The notes below the pieces were generated by a model that had not been told where the DNA came from, searched no databases, and saw only the letters and a program-made list of their open reading frames with translations. Both the position numbers and the translations under genes were made by a program. From Rachycentron canadum (taxonomy: Eukaryota; Chordata; Actinopteri; Carangiformes; Rachycentridae), in the NCBI GenBank assembly GCA_038496675.1, contig CM076668.1:2090891-2154890 (forward strand): 64,000 bases of DNA, read 5' to 3'. Positions within the stretch are counted from its first letter, which is position 1. Every line of letters starts with the position of its first letter. Below are positions 51,460 through 62,768 of this stretch, one piece after another.

Positions 51460-51901
51460 TTAAAGGTCCCATATTTTACATTTTCTCAGTGTTTTATCTG
51501 AAGTGTTGATATCCATAAGAAGACATATTTGTGGTTTTAAGAACCAAAAACCAGTGTAATTCTACAGCTCCTCTCTCAGGCTTCTCTCTGGAGCTCTAGT
51601 AACAACAGGTCGATGAGCCAATCGGAGGAGAGGCTCTGAGACTCTCTTTTGAGCAACAGAACAAAAATATAGTAGATTTAAGTAGAACCCTCAGAGAAAC
51701 CAAATCCTGCAAGGCTGAATGGTGGGTCCAGGTGGGCTGAGGAAGGTGACTGTGCAGTAGTGACATCACAAAGAATACAGGCAGTGTGCGTTTCTCTGTG
51801 GCAGGAGCAATGCAGTGCCTTCACAGTATTAATATAGAACCTAGACCTGCTTCATCATTTTTTAAAAAGACATCTATGATCATACTATATGGGACCTTTA
51901 A
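51460..51901. mobile_element. MITE with perfect 15-base terminal inverted repeats and TTAA ends
   Basis: Left end TTAAAGGTCCCATAT (51460-51474) is the exact reverse complement of the right end (51887-51901). TTAA lies at both outer edges, consistent with TTAA target choice as in piggyBac-type transposons. The 442-base element has no coding capacity. Interior blocks ('gatatccataagaagacatatttgtggtttt', 'aaaccaaatcctgcaaggctgaatggtgggt', 'tgacatcacaaag', 'tcacagtattaatat') recur at 62769-63159. Confidence 0.85.
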
Positions 51902-52295
51902 GTTTTTGACTTTTAGCAGCCTTTAACTACTGACATTTCCCACATGCCCACAGACTGTTGCAGGTGAAAGGTCAACTGCTTGATGGACTGAGGCCAGACA
52001 AGCGGCTGCGAGAAGAGACTGAAGGGGTTGAACGATTCAGACAAATTTTCAGACAGAGCGATTACAGCTAAAAAGCTGGAAAGAGGACATGCATTCGAGG
52101 TCCACTGATTTACAGCGGATTTTGCTCAGCTGTCATGAACATGTAAATTGTAAGTTGTAACATTTATTTTTATGACTTTTTAAGGCGTTTAAGGTGCTCA
52201 TGATACATTTCCAAGGTCAGGGCTTAATGGTCAACAGCGACTTATTACACTCTAAAACCACAAAGGGTTAAAATCCTAACATCAGTGTGTGTAGT

Positions 52296-52352
52296 ATGAA
52301 TCACCACCTGAACCAATTTAGACCAAACTTGGTGGACGGATGAAGCCGAGGT
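52296..52352. repeat. Fragment of 'accaaacttggtgga' dispersed repeat
   Basis: 'ccaatttagaccaaacttggtggacggatgaagc' shares the 'ccaaacttggtgga' core with 54784-54845. Short relic. Confidence 0.4.
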
Positions 52353-52635
52353 CAGGGAAGTTTTCGGGGCAGATGTGGATCATTTACTATGAATTAGTAT
52401 TATGTATTACTATGAATTTTTTTTTTTTTTTTTTTTTCTCTTTTGAAAATCTGGTGTATGTGGTTTGACATTGGCCTTGGCAGGTGTCTGTGCTCTCTGA
52501 TGTTGGAATCTGGCTATTAATCCCAAGGAAGACATTTCATTTCTTATTAAAAGCCAGTGAAGGAAACCCTCAATGGGAGATTGTATTCAGTTACAGAAAC
52601 AGCAGAGGTTCTCTATTAATCTCAAGTCAGGTCAA

Positions 52636-52800
52636 GTGAATTTTTGTTTGTATGACACCAGTTCAAAACTTCAAAGCACTTTTCAAATAGAGCTGGTCAA
52701 GATCTTACCTTTTATAATACTGATTACAGAGACCCAACAATTTTCACCCTGAGCAAGTACTTGGTGACAGAAGCAAAGAAAACATCCTTTTAACCCTATT
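52636..52800. repeat. SINE/LINE-tail-type dispersed fish repeat
   Basis: 'ttcaaaacttcaaagcacttttcaaatagagc', 'tacagagacccaacaattttcaccctgagcaagtacttggtgacag' and 'gcaaagaaaacatccttttaac' follow in the order of an abundant teleost repeat (family name not recalled). Diverged relic. Confidence 0.6.
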
Positions 52801-55800
52801 CAGCCCACAGAAGCATATATGCTTCAAAGCATCTTGTCATCTGTAGAACATTATTGATGCTTTGAGCTGGAGACACTCACTTGTAAACTCATTAATGAAG
52901 TGAGGTCAGATCTGGATCAGTCCAACTGGAGCATCGCTGCTTTACTTCTGTGTGTTTATCCATCCATTCTCATCCTCCATCTTTGATAGTGACGTTTAGA
53001 GTCACGTCTCTACATGGGACACTCCTATTGGCTCCAGTGGGTGATGTCACAGCCAATCAGAGTGTCTCCTTCAGAGGCCTAGCTGTCAGCTGCTTGTAGC
53101 CAAAGTCAATGGGATCAATCCTGTATTTTTCTGATCTCAGAGTGAGGAGAAGTTGCTCTGAGTTTATTGTAGTGACAGAATAAAGACAGAGAGCAATGGA
53201 CAATAAAATATTTAGAGCATTAGAGGCTTTGGAGCTGATCTTTCATCATTACTGCTCCAAAGAATGAGCAGAACTCAGATTAGATAAAGAGAGAAACTTC
53301 AAATCAGCTCTAGAACAACACAAACAAGTGTGTGTAACTTTCTGTGTTGAAGTTTTCTTTGGTTATTACGGTTTACAGTGTTTTTTTCTGGAAAATAAGG
53401 TTAAAATTCGACGTCCATTTTTTTTTTCTATTTTTATGATATACATAATTAACTGAAGAAAAAAAAGACAATTTTGCAAGGAAAAACACAAAGGTATGAA
53501 AAAACACCCTTCATGTGGGTCTGAGGTGTTGTCTTCTATATCATCACGTCGATGAAGCAATTTGACACTGTGCTGATTTCTGAACCTACAGTTCCGGTTT
53601 CTCTGACTTCGTTGTAACACTGACACTGTGATCTCCGATCTTATCGAGGACAGAAACACATGGACGAGACCGAAGAAGGAAAAGAAATTTAAAAAAAAAA
53701 AATCTACACTTCAAATATTGTCAGTTGAAAATGCCACTGAAGCTTGAAAACAACTATTAAAGTGTGTGTGTTTGTTTGTACTGGCTGAGCAGAGTGTTTA
53801 TTTCGGCTGTTTAGACATCACAAATCATTTTAAAAAGCATTACTTGTATCCAGATGTAACAAGCACAACAAAGTCCTGTTTCATTATTGATGACTTGACT
53901 CGTTTGCTGCTGGAGATTCATTTTTTCTTCATTTGTATGTGAAGTGAGTAGACCCTAAATTGAGCAAAGCGCTTTTCTGCACTGGGGAGTCGACAATGAC
54001 TCTGCCAGGAACGACGTAGCCACAGTCAGCGAGCCATCGGCAAACTGCTTTGTTATGCTCAACACCATCAATCTCCATGCATAAGAATAGCCAACTTCAA
54101 TACCGCTATCGATCAGAGAAACCTTTGGAAACAGCTAAGGTCAGAGCCTCGTCCCACCTCAAAAAGTTGCTGTGATTGATTTATAAATTTTTAAGCCATT
54201 TTCAATCACGTTTCGGAGCGGCGTGGAAGAAAAGTGGGGCGCTAATATGTCAGATGAATTCATCATCATCGGGTGGAGGAAACAGGCATCTGACAGGCGT
54301 GTGAATTAGGACGAGCCAGGACGGGGGTGAAAGAGCAGGATGCTCACGGTAAAAAGGGAAGAGGAGAGAAAATCACAGTGACTGAAGCAAGGGAGGAATA
54401 AATGGAGAAAAGGGGAGAAGGGAAGGAAAATGCCAACTTCTATTAGAAACGTGGATTTCAAAACAGAGCTTGTCATCAAAAGAGTATCAGTTAATTGATC
54501 TTTCTCATCTCTTATAAAGGATGTAATTTGCATCGCTTTCCTTTGGTCTACGTCTTTCTCATTCCCTGTGCGAGTGTTTGTGTGCGTGTGTTTGGTGAGC
54601 ATCTTTCCACAGAGATTTCCGCGTGGCTGTGGTGGTTTGTGTCGTGATCAAACAGACTTTCTGTTCTACAAATAAACCCAATATTTTCCTCTCGCCATGT
54701 ATAAAGGATACACTTCCACCGTCTCTCTCTTTACCTCCGCTATTCACCCCTGTCTGTTTGTTTATTTCTCATCAGTTTTACACAAAAAGTACTCGACAGA
54801 TTTGCACCAAACTTGGTGGAGGGGTTGGCCATGGGCTGTGGTTTTTAATGTTTTGATCTTGATGTAAAAATCTGACATATTTATTCGAGATCTATGAGTG
54901 TGTCCGGTTTGGTGCAGACATGTGTAGCATTGTTTGGCCTTTGCAGATGATGTACTGTATCTGCTCTACTGAGCACCTTTCCATTGTCACTGATGGACAG
55001 ACAGGTAGTTTATGACTTCCTGTGTTTTATGACCGTGACCAAACCGTGGCTGTTATTGAAACTCGATGAGGATACCTGGATTAATTGAGTCACTTTCTCT
55101 CACCTCCACCCTCCTTCTTCCTTTCCTGTCATTGCTCTAATGCATCTCTACATTTCTCTCTACTCTACTAGCTGCCATTCATGCTCCTCCCATCTTCTGG
55201 TATAAAGGCCTTATCATAACTTGACTTCATTGTTATTATAGTTGTTTTGGCAGTTGTGCCTCTGTTTGATAGCAGACAGAGCAGATGGAGACAGGAAATG
55301 AGGAGAGAGAGTGGGTCGTGGTACACAACTGGAATTGAACTGAGGACCAGGAAGAGCCTGCTGGGAGCATTACTTTACTTAATTCTTACATTTCAATCCC
55401 ATTTCCATTTGTTTCCGGAATAAAAGAATTTCACGGAACCTTCCTGTCAGGCTGCTAGAAACCTCTCTTCCTTTGCTGGGATAGGTTCATCCTTAGGTTC
55501 TTCGTTCTTATACTTATACTTCTTAGCAAACTAGATTGTACAAAGTGTTGTCTTACCATGTGTAAAGGCCAAAAGTTATGGCTTCCAAAAGACCCCATTT
55601 CGTGGCAAAAAAACTGCCATCGTAGAGAGAAGCATGACACAATGAATAATACAAATAGGGAGTGCACACTTTCAGAGTCTCTCCTCGAAGGCACGCAAGG
55701 TGTTGTACTCAGTTGTACTCATGAAAAGTTGTTTGAAGAGTGGGAAAAGAGCTTGAGAGAGAAAACCATGACTGATTCCACCATGGGGGGCAGAACGCTG

Positions 55801-55964
55801 TCGGCTACTTTTGATGGAAGGGTTTGACCATTTCAGAAAAAAAGTTTGGGGTAAACCTGCCATTATTCACAATAAAATGTGAACTGGAACTTGTTTTTAT
55901 ATGAGTGGAGTTGACAAGCTCCACCATGACACAGACAGGTAAACCAGTCACTTAGAAACAAACC
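52801..55964. other. Unique DNA upstream of the rbfox3 exon, no gene seen
   Basis: 52800-53260 could be an unplaced MITE ('cacgtctctacatgggacactcctattggctcc', 'gtgatgtcacagccaatcag'). The 89-codon frame 55558-55827 has no recognisable domain and no splice signals tied to the exon. Confidence 0.45.
54784..54845. repeat. Fragment of 'accaaacttggtgga' dispersed repeat
   Basis: 'aaaaagtactcgacagatttgcaccaaacttggtggaggggttggccatgggc' is a phrase I recall as common in fish dispersed repeats. Related fragment at 52296-52352. Confidence 0.45.
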
Positions 55965-56018
55965 TTTCTAACCTCTCCCTCTGTCCTTGTCCCTTGTTAT
56001 CTCTTTCTGTCCCTGCAG
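55965..56018 (+). promoter_or_regulatory. rbfox3: 3' splice site of the first rbfox3 coding exon: branch point, pyrimidine tract, AG
   Basis: TTCTAAC (candidate branch A at 55971, 48 bases before the exon) is followed by a long C/T-rich tract and CCCTGCAG ending at 56018. All elements match vertebrate consensus. The existence of an acceptor here shows at least one exon lies upstream, outside or unrecognised in this window. Confidence 0.85.
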
Positions 56019-56051
56019 GGTAACCAAGAGGCCCCAGCTCCCCCTGAAGCC
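56019..56051 (+). other. rbfox3: 5' part of the rbfox3 exon: leader or in-frame N-terminal extension
   Basis: These 33 bases lie between the acceptor AG and the ATG and are open in the same frame, reading [11 protein letters not shown] directly into MAQP. RBFOX1 isoforms with an upstream start carry a near-identical stretch (GNQEAAAAPDT before MAQP), with an exon junction at the same Gly. The segment is therefore either 5' UTR when transcription starts in a non-coding exon, or coding when an upstream exon supplies an in-frame ATG. No such upstream exon was recognised in the preceding 56 kb. Confidence 0.8.
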
Positions 56052-56267
56052 ATGGCCCAACCCTTCCCACCGGCCCAGTACCCCCCTCCACCACAGAACG
56101 GGATCCCTGCTGAGTACGCCACGCCCCACACCCACCAACCGGCCGACTACACGGGACCAAGCACGGTGGCCGAGCACGCCCTGACACTGTACACGCCGAC
56201 ACACACACACAGCGAACAGCCGGGAAATGACAGCAACACCCCCGCCCTCACAGCCAACACAGTAACG
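56052..56267 (+). CDS. rbfox3: rbfox3 first recognised coding exon: N-terminus of Fox-family RNA-binding splicing regulator (NeuN)
   Basis: The exon encodes 72 residues beginning [20 protein letters not shown], the Pro/Gln-rich N-terminus shared by RBFOX proteins. RBFOX proteins are nuclear/cytoplasmic regulators that bind (U)GCAUG in pre-mRNA through one RRM; that RRM lies in later exons outside this window. Paralogue choice rests on the stretches [22 protein letters not shown] and EQPG, which fit vertebrate RBFOX3 better than RBFOX1 or RBFOX2 as I remember them. The ATG has a strong context (GCCATGG) and is preceded by a good acceptor at 56017-56018. The exon ends with ACG followed by GTGAGC, leaving phase 0, and the next exon at 63952 continues in frame. 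Oddity: a short CA run (56199-56212) is inside the coding sequence and encodes THTH where mammals have AQTH-like residues. The family is certain; the paralogue (3 rather than 1) is likely, and teleost a/b copy cannot be told. Confidence 0.93.
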
Positions 56268-56273
56268 GTGAGC
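56268..56273 (+). promoter_or_regulatory. rbfox3: 5' splice site (GTGAGC) of the first rbfox3 coding exon
   Basis: ACG|GTGAGC is a good donor and keeps phase 0 with the exon at 63952. An alternative GT six bases earlier (ACA|GTAACG) is weaker; it would remove two codons but also preserve frame. Confidence 0.85.
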
Positions 56274-56352
56274 CCGCGGTTTATATCGACACTGTTTATT
56301 TGTTTATTACAGTGCAATGAGATGTCAGGACCCTCCTCATCCTCATGAAGCA

Positions 56353-56358
56353 TGCATG
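56353..56358 (+). promoter_or_regulatory. TGCATG Fox-binding motif downstream of the first rbfox3 coding exon
   Basis: TGCATG sits 86 bases into the intron, within GCATGCATG. RBFOX proteins bind UGCAUG, and sites downstream of an exon usually promote its inclusion, so auto- or cross-regulation is plausible. A hexamer occurs by chance about every 4 kb, so position is the only added support. Confidence 0.5.
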
Positions 56359-57143
56359 ACTGTTGAGTGTATTTTTATTAAGAAGTTGGCATCAGTGAAG
56401 GTCAGAAAAGTTCGGGGGACTTGACTGATGGTCTGATGTTTAATGCAACATCATCATTAAAGTTTTTGGAGCAAAAAATCTTCAGTACAAACATACAAAC
56501 ACATAAATGTTTCAGTCTGTTGATGAATTACAAATTACAGTCTCATTCACAGCATTCCCGTCATTTCCTTCACTTATGTGACATCCTCAGTCTGCTGTGG
56601 TTGTGCAGCTGGAACCAGGATTTACTTTACTATCAGTCCACTGCAAACATGTTTACTCCAGAGCAGCACCATGCAAAGTCATCAAAGTGTAACACATGGT
56701 GACGTCCACCCCACACACTGAATATTAGGATGATACACTGTGCTCTTATCATTCATAGTACATTTTGTTCTTACAGTCATCTACACTGAGGTTTTCCTTC
56801 CTGGAGCTGGTTCTGTGTCCATCCACATGCAAAAGTAGTAGAAGTAGAGTGAATGTTTAACTACACTATTAAAATGTGGTAAATATCTTTTTTACTCATG
56901 ATCCTGTTTCATTAATATAATTAATGCACCTTGTGAATTTATCTCTGTGAATCCAACATCTAAACTGTACTGATGTTATAAGTTAATATGTATAAGGAAG
57001 CATTAGTGCTTACTGTACACTGCTTGTGTGTGCCCCAACGCCTTGGTGATCTGATCTCACCTTCCCGCTTCATATGCAAATAAACAGGCATAAACGATGT
57101 TGCCTATATTAGCCAGTCCGACAGACAGGTCTGTTGCAGATGC

Positions 57144-57144
<1 letters not shown>

Positions 57145-57217
<73 letters not shown>
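57145..57217. repeat. (GT)n microsatellite inside the rbfox3 intron
   Basis: Perfect 73-base GT run, 878 bases 3' of the donor at 56267; followed by GA repeats. In the transcript this is a UG tract. Confidence 0.95.
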
Positions 57218-57219
<2 letters not shown>

Positions 57220-58076
57220 AAGAGAGAGAGAGAGAGAAAGCGTGGCACTTGGGGTGGGGCGGTGGGGGAATGCGGCTTCATGGTCATAGTGCACTGTCTT
57301 GGGTTACAGAATTCAGTGTACATGTCAGCAGGTTTGAGCTATATCTAGAATCTAATGTCTTGATGCAGTCCAGGCCAAATATCATGATATACAATTGTCA
57401 TTGTCATACACCACAAATACGGCATATGGCAGGAACTGTGTGATATTTGATTCAATTGAATATCAGCCCAAGCCTCCATGTCAGGGCTGCATTATACAAA
57501 ATGAATAGTAATCAGTTAAAGAACACACAAAACGCTTTTCTTTTCCGTCAATAACTCAAACTCAAAAACAGCCTGTGGGTGTAGGTGCAGTTAATTTGTT
57601 CAGTAATCTGGGTCTTTAACAGATTATTGTGAAATCATTATGGGATAAAGCTGAGCTGTGGGCTGAATTTGACTTTCGAAAGCAACGGGATGCAGACAGT
57701 AGAATCAAAAATTCAAACCACCGTTTTATAATTTAACGTATGTATATTTTAGCGACCGGTCCCTGGCGTGCCATTCTGCTTTGAAGGTTTTGGTTTGGAG
57801 ATAGTTAGTTGAGGCAGAGAGTTTCCTCGCTGCACTTGGCTCAGCCCAGATGCTTTTGTAGTGGTGGGTGGTACGCTGAGGAGAATGCAGGGAACTGAGA
57901 ATGAAAACCTCTCTGGTTGACTCGAGGACGGTCTCTCTGAAGTTTCTTTGACAGCGCACTTCACACAACATGAAACCTAAACCTTAAAAAGTCAAAAGTG
58001 CCCCCACCCTGCACTCCCAATATACGCTTCAAAATCTGAGAGGATGCATAAAACAAGAAAGTAAAAGAAATTAAGA

Positions 58077-58077
58077 T

Positions 58078-58138
<61 letters not shown>
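58077..58138. repeat. (GATA)n tetranucleotide array
   Basis: About 15 GATA units in the rbfox3 intron; dense clusters of GATA-factor core motifs by sequence. Confidence 0.95.
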
Positions 58139-58139
<1 letters not shown>

Positions 58140-58241
58140 GAACAAGAGGAGAACAGTTAGATTTCATTTGAAAGGATTTTAGTTTTCTCTTGGACCTTCA
58201 CAGTTAGATCAAGCAAGCATCCAAATGTATGTATGGCTATA

Positions 58242-58244
<3 letters not shown>

Positions 58245-58283
<39 letters not shown>
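58245..58283. repeat. (CA)n microsatellite inside the rbfox3 intron
   Basis: Perfect CA run of about 38 bases. Confidence 0.95.
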
Positions 58284-58285
<2 letters not shown>

Positions 58286-60819
58286 GGGGGGCATTGGTGG
58301 TTGCATGTCACTGACAAATGAGCCATATTTCAGCTGCATTTTAGCACAGAACTGCACACACACACACTATAGCATTATAGTTAACTGCACCACCACTTGC
58401 CTCTAGTTGAGGAGCCTTCAAGCTGTCAGGCCCAATAAGACTGGAGCATGCTGGGAAGGTATGGCACTGTACTGTATAGACAGTGATGGCAGAGTTGGGG
58501 AGTCCAGTGAGAGCAGACTTGGTACAGTCAGCAGTACTGGGGGTGTTTTACAGTCACTGTGGAGAGTTTGTCACTGGCTGTAATTGTTACTGTCAAGAGA
58601 CATAGTTGCTGGAGGATAAAGGAGTGAGACACTACACACACGGTCACTGTGGCTCAAAAGACACTTACTGCATTTATTGTCCAAAAATATACCGTCAAAG
58701 CAATAACTCAGGCTCATACTGTAATGTTTTTTTTTTTACTAAAAAAAAAAAAAATGAAGATTAGCCCATCAGTCTCACCTTTAACATCACAGGATCAGTG
58801 GTGGAGACACCATCAGGAGAGCCAGGACTTTAGTGGGGGGCTAAATGTGAAATGAAGCAGGGGAAAGAGACAGAGAAAAGGAGCAAGAGGGAGAGAGATA
58901 GACCGGCTGTGTGTGGCGATCAGTCCAGTGGAGCAGGCATCTCCCTCATGTCTGTCTCCCTACCCAGCAACGTGTTCGCCTCCGGTCCCACAGCGCCGCT
59001 CACATCACCCGCTCACCTGTTCATCATTATTATAGAAGGTTTTTCTTCTACTCGTCTGTGTGTTCTTGAGCCTGAGACTATTGATGTTGTAGTTGTGGAC
59101 TGATGAAAAGATGTTTAGGAATAAAATCCTCATAGAATCTGTAACTTGTATCATGTTCTACAAATCATCATAGTTATTTATCCTCCATTTCCTACATGAC
59201 TCTAAATGAGCTGTCTCCAGATGACCAGGTCAAAGGTGAGAGGGTCTTGAGAATATTTGTTATGTTTATTTGAATTATTATTATTTTCTTTTTCCACATT
59301 TTTAATGTATTATTTATGGGCTGTAGATTTGTGTTGCAGGTTTAACATGTAAAACGTTTTAATTTCATGTTATTAAGGGTGTTGCTCATGAGTTTCACAC
59401 ATCCACTTGTTCCTGGTGCCCAAACATGACAGAGTGACAGAGCAGCTCATGGCGTGGGCTCACTTCACATGGAGGTCACTCAGCTGGCATCACGGATGAA
59501 TGAAGTATAGAATTCGAATGTGGGGGGAGATGACCAGTGACCATCTCACCCCTGCTTAATCTTTCTTCAGCTCCCTGTGGTTGACCTTTAACCTCTCTCT
59601 ACTAGAGGTTGTTTGAACACAGGGATCACCATCCAGCAAATACTGAGGATATTTCAGTCTCAGTTTTATACTTATATACTTTTTACTTTATACTTGTGTG
59701 AGTGAGTGAGAGAGAGAGAGTGTGTCCCCTAATCTAATTCCTGGGGAGGGGCGGCTCAGTAGCTGTCTAACTGTGTCTACCTATCTGGCGGTGCACATAT
59801 GTGATAGCTCCCATTACAGGCCTGAGGAGTTGGGCTGCAGTCGCACTGCTGAGTTCAGTAAGTTACACACACGTACACACACTCCAGCAAAAACACAAGT
59901 GGGAGATTTAACTGGCTGTGTAATCAGGTGGAGGCGTTTAGGGCAGTTTGGGCTGTGTGTGTGTGTGCTTTCTGTGTGTGTGTCTGTAAATTGCATAAGG
60001 GAGGCTTGGGTGCATAGATTAGTTGTGTATAGCTTTCTTCCTCTCTCACATACCCTACATGCTTTGTACTGTTCCCTGGTGACAGGGAGGAAGCTCGGCC
60101 TGCTTGTGTATCATATTGTACATGTAATTATTTCCTCTTCCTGCCTGGGTGCTCACACACCATGAATGGTGGAGGCATGGCAACCACAGAGAGAGAGAGA
60201 GAAAGAGCGAGAGAGCAGAGGCTGATGTTGGCTCTTTAGACTGTGGCAGAAGACTTACAGCATTAAAGCTGTTCCATTTGATACCGTACTAAACTTAATG
60301 AAAGGCCACAGCCAGCTCCTCGTGCTAACGCGCGCACACATTTGTCATGTGGGGATTTGTGATGCACTGGCTACTCTGAACAGGATTATTTCACAGACTT
60401 AATATTATATTGGACTCATGACAATGTAATGCTAATGATGGCTGTATTTCTGTTGACAAAACATATGTTTTCAAAGGGCTTAATGACCGAAATAAACAAC
60501 AGACATGAATGAAAACCGTAGAAATCCCACTGAGCACATTACACCTGAAAAGGTAGAAGTGTGACTTCAGGCTCCAGGCCTTCAGAAGCTGAAGGGTTAG
60601 GGTTAGAAATTATTTCATGGCTTTATGGTATATTTTAAAAGACAATGGTATATTATGTTATATTATAATACAGAGAGACAAAAAAAAAAAACAGCTGCAC
60701 TGCAAACTCTGCAGGATTATTATTATTTGGACAGTACATTCACCTGGAATTAATATCATTTTTGTCAGTATTAGATATATATATATAATATTAATATAAT
60801 TAAATAAATGTAAATATTA

Positions 60820-61071
60820 ATATATAATTGAGTCAATAAATAAATAACTTTAGAATAAATAGTTTTTTATTTTAAAAATCAGGCTTAAGACCATTTAACA
60901 CCACATAAATGTCTCCAGAAATAAATATAAATAAATTCCAAATTCTAAATTAAAATGTAGAATTAAAAAATAAGTCCCCTGTAAAAAATACAAAATTTAT
61001 TTTTAAAATAAAATGAAATGTATTTACTTATTTATTAAGCTGTTTATTTATTTATTGACTCAATTATATAT
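60820..61071. repeat. Long AT-rich inverted repeat (fold-back element)
   Basis: Positions 60820-60846 and 61045-61071 are perfect 27-base reverse complements containing TTGAGTCAATAAATAAATA. Weaker complementarity continues about 12 bases outward and about 40 bases inward. The loop is about 200 bases. It resembles a fold-back MITE; no coding capacity. Confidence 0.75.
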
Positions 61072-62768
61072 TTATATTACATATATTTATATATTTCTAC
61101 ATTTCTGACCTTATTCATTCCTCATTTCAGGAGTTATTTCATTGCTGTATTTATTTATTTATGTATTTATTTCATATGAACTAAAATGACATTCCATACA
61201 TTTAAGTGCAAATACAAATCCCAAACACTTGCGGACTGACAGGTGATCCAGCTGATGTTGCTTCAGAGGAAAAGATCTCACTGCTCTAAAAACACGTTTC
61301 CTCCTTGTATCTTTCCCTGCCGCTCTCTTGGCATCTCCGGTGGGAGGGACTTAGGTTCAAGGAAGATACACAAGTGGCGGAAAAGTGGATTGAATGAAGG
61401 AAATTGGGATGTGGCCCAAGACAGATCCATATTTGTGTCTCTCTTAGTTTTTTTTTTTTATTCTTTCTTACAGAGACTCCAGCCCCACAAATAGCACTCA
61501 CAAAATTTTATATTCATGTATTAAGTAGTAAAGATTCATTAAAAATCAGCTTCCTTGTTGTATAAGTCCAACTGAGCAGTGGCTTGTATTTCAACACTAC
61601 AGCCAATAAAATTAGGGACCCTGAGTCAAAGCATCTGTCTTTTCTTCAGACGCCTGAAACAACCTGTTACTTTGATTTTTCTTTGTTTCCTGGCTCCTAG
61701 CAACAGTCAAAGTTTCTTCTTTAACCAAAATGCTTTTCTTTCTTGTGACTGAATACAAACAACAACTAAACTGCAGGATCAGAGCCAGGTTGCCATATTG
61801 CTGCCAGCCTTCATCGAGTTAAACCAACACTCAGTACCAGAGTCTTTTGTTTCAGTGGTAGCTGCTGTCAGAGGCCTCTGCTTCCCCCATGGCTGAGTTC
61901 TGCCATATGGGATGCACTTGTGCATGAGCTTCCCATTACAAAAATAAACAGTTTCCATAATTTTCAGATGGTTAATGCTACAACTAACTGGGTTTTGTGA
62001 GCAGCCTTCATCTCTCTCTGACTTCTCCAAGTTAAGAGGACAAGTTGATATAAAACCAGCTCAAGTTATGTCATTTCCTTCGCCAGCCTGAGGGAAACAG
62101 AGCAGGATGGAGCAAGTTATTTTATCTGCAGTGTAGAGTCAGACAAGACCTGTAATAAACCTACCAGACATGAATTAATAGTGAACATCCCAGCAAACAA
62201 TGAAGTCAGGAACCTGCTGATTTTCCTATGTGTAATATAAATTTTTGGACTATAACCAACCAAACCTAATTGACTGATGGCTCAACTCATTGCTGGTTGG
62301 TCTAGGTTTTGAACGGCTGTTGAACCTGCCATCAAACTCAGCTTCCTGTTCACCATGACAGTCAGTGAGGCGTACACATTACTGCTGACATGGCACCAGT
62401 CTGCCTGTCGATTTCACATCCCATCTGATTCCCAGTCACACTTTTCTATACAGGCAGGCAGTTTGATGGATTTATAGTTATATAATTCTATATCTTTCAG
62501 TTCAGAGCATAATAATGATATAAGAAGAAATAAAGTATTTCCACATGCCTTATGGCCAGAAATACAGTTGCAAATTAGTTGCAGATCATTTAATCAATAT
62601 CATCTGTACCAATAGTGTTAAATTGGCTCCATTTATCACTCCATTTATCAGAATCTCTGTATTAAATGTATTACCCTAATTACCAATAATGACAATTAAT
62701 TAACCCACTCAGGCAGTGTTGTTACTGTGGTCCTACCCTAAGAGCCAAAACTTAACCACACCAAAACC

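Larger units (their letters stand above)
1..56018 (+). other. Upstream intron and/or 5' flank of rbfox3, no recognisable exons
   Basis: No exon with convincing protein similarity was found on either strand. Because the exon at 56019 starts with a splice acceptor, at least the right-hand part is intronic; whether the intron spans the full 56 kb cannot be decided. RBFOX genes are known for 5' introns of tens to hundreds of kilobases. Content is microsatellites, decayed transposons and blocks of unique AT-rich sequence, listed separately. Confidence 0.7.

Noticed and set aside
55558..55827. 89-codon open frame just upstream of the rbfox3 exon
   Set aside because: Charged, plausible-looking composition but no recognised domain, and not joined to the exon by a donor in frame that I could identify.
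56052..56267. Assignment to rbfox1 or rbfox2 instead of rbfox3
   Set aside because: [10 protein letters not shown] and LTLYTP fit RBFOX3 better than the RBFOX1 equivalents (AQFAPPQNG, LNLYPP); not fully excluded without alignment.
58077..58138. Regular array that might be mistaken for CRISPR
   Set aside because: It is a simple GATA microsatellite without spacers; the genome is eukaryotic.
59722..60165. 147-codon open frame inside the rbfox3 intron
   Set aside because: Includes translated CA/GT runs; no similarity recognised and no matching splice sites.
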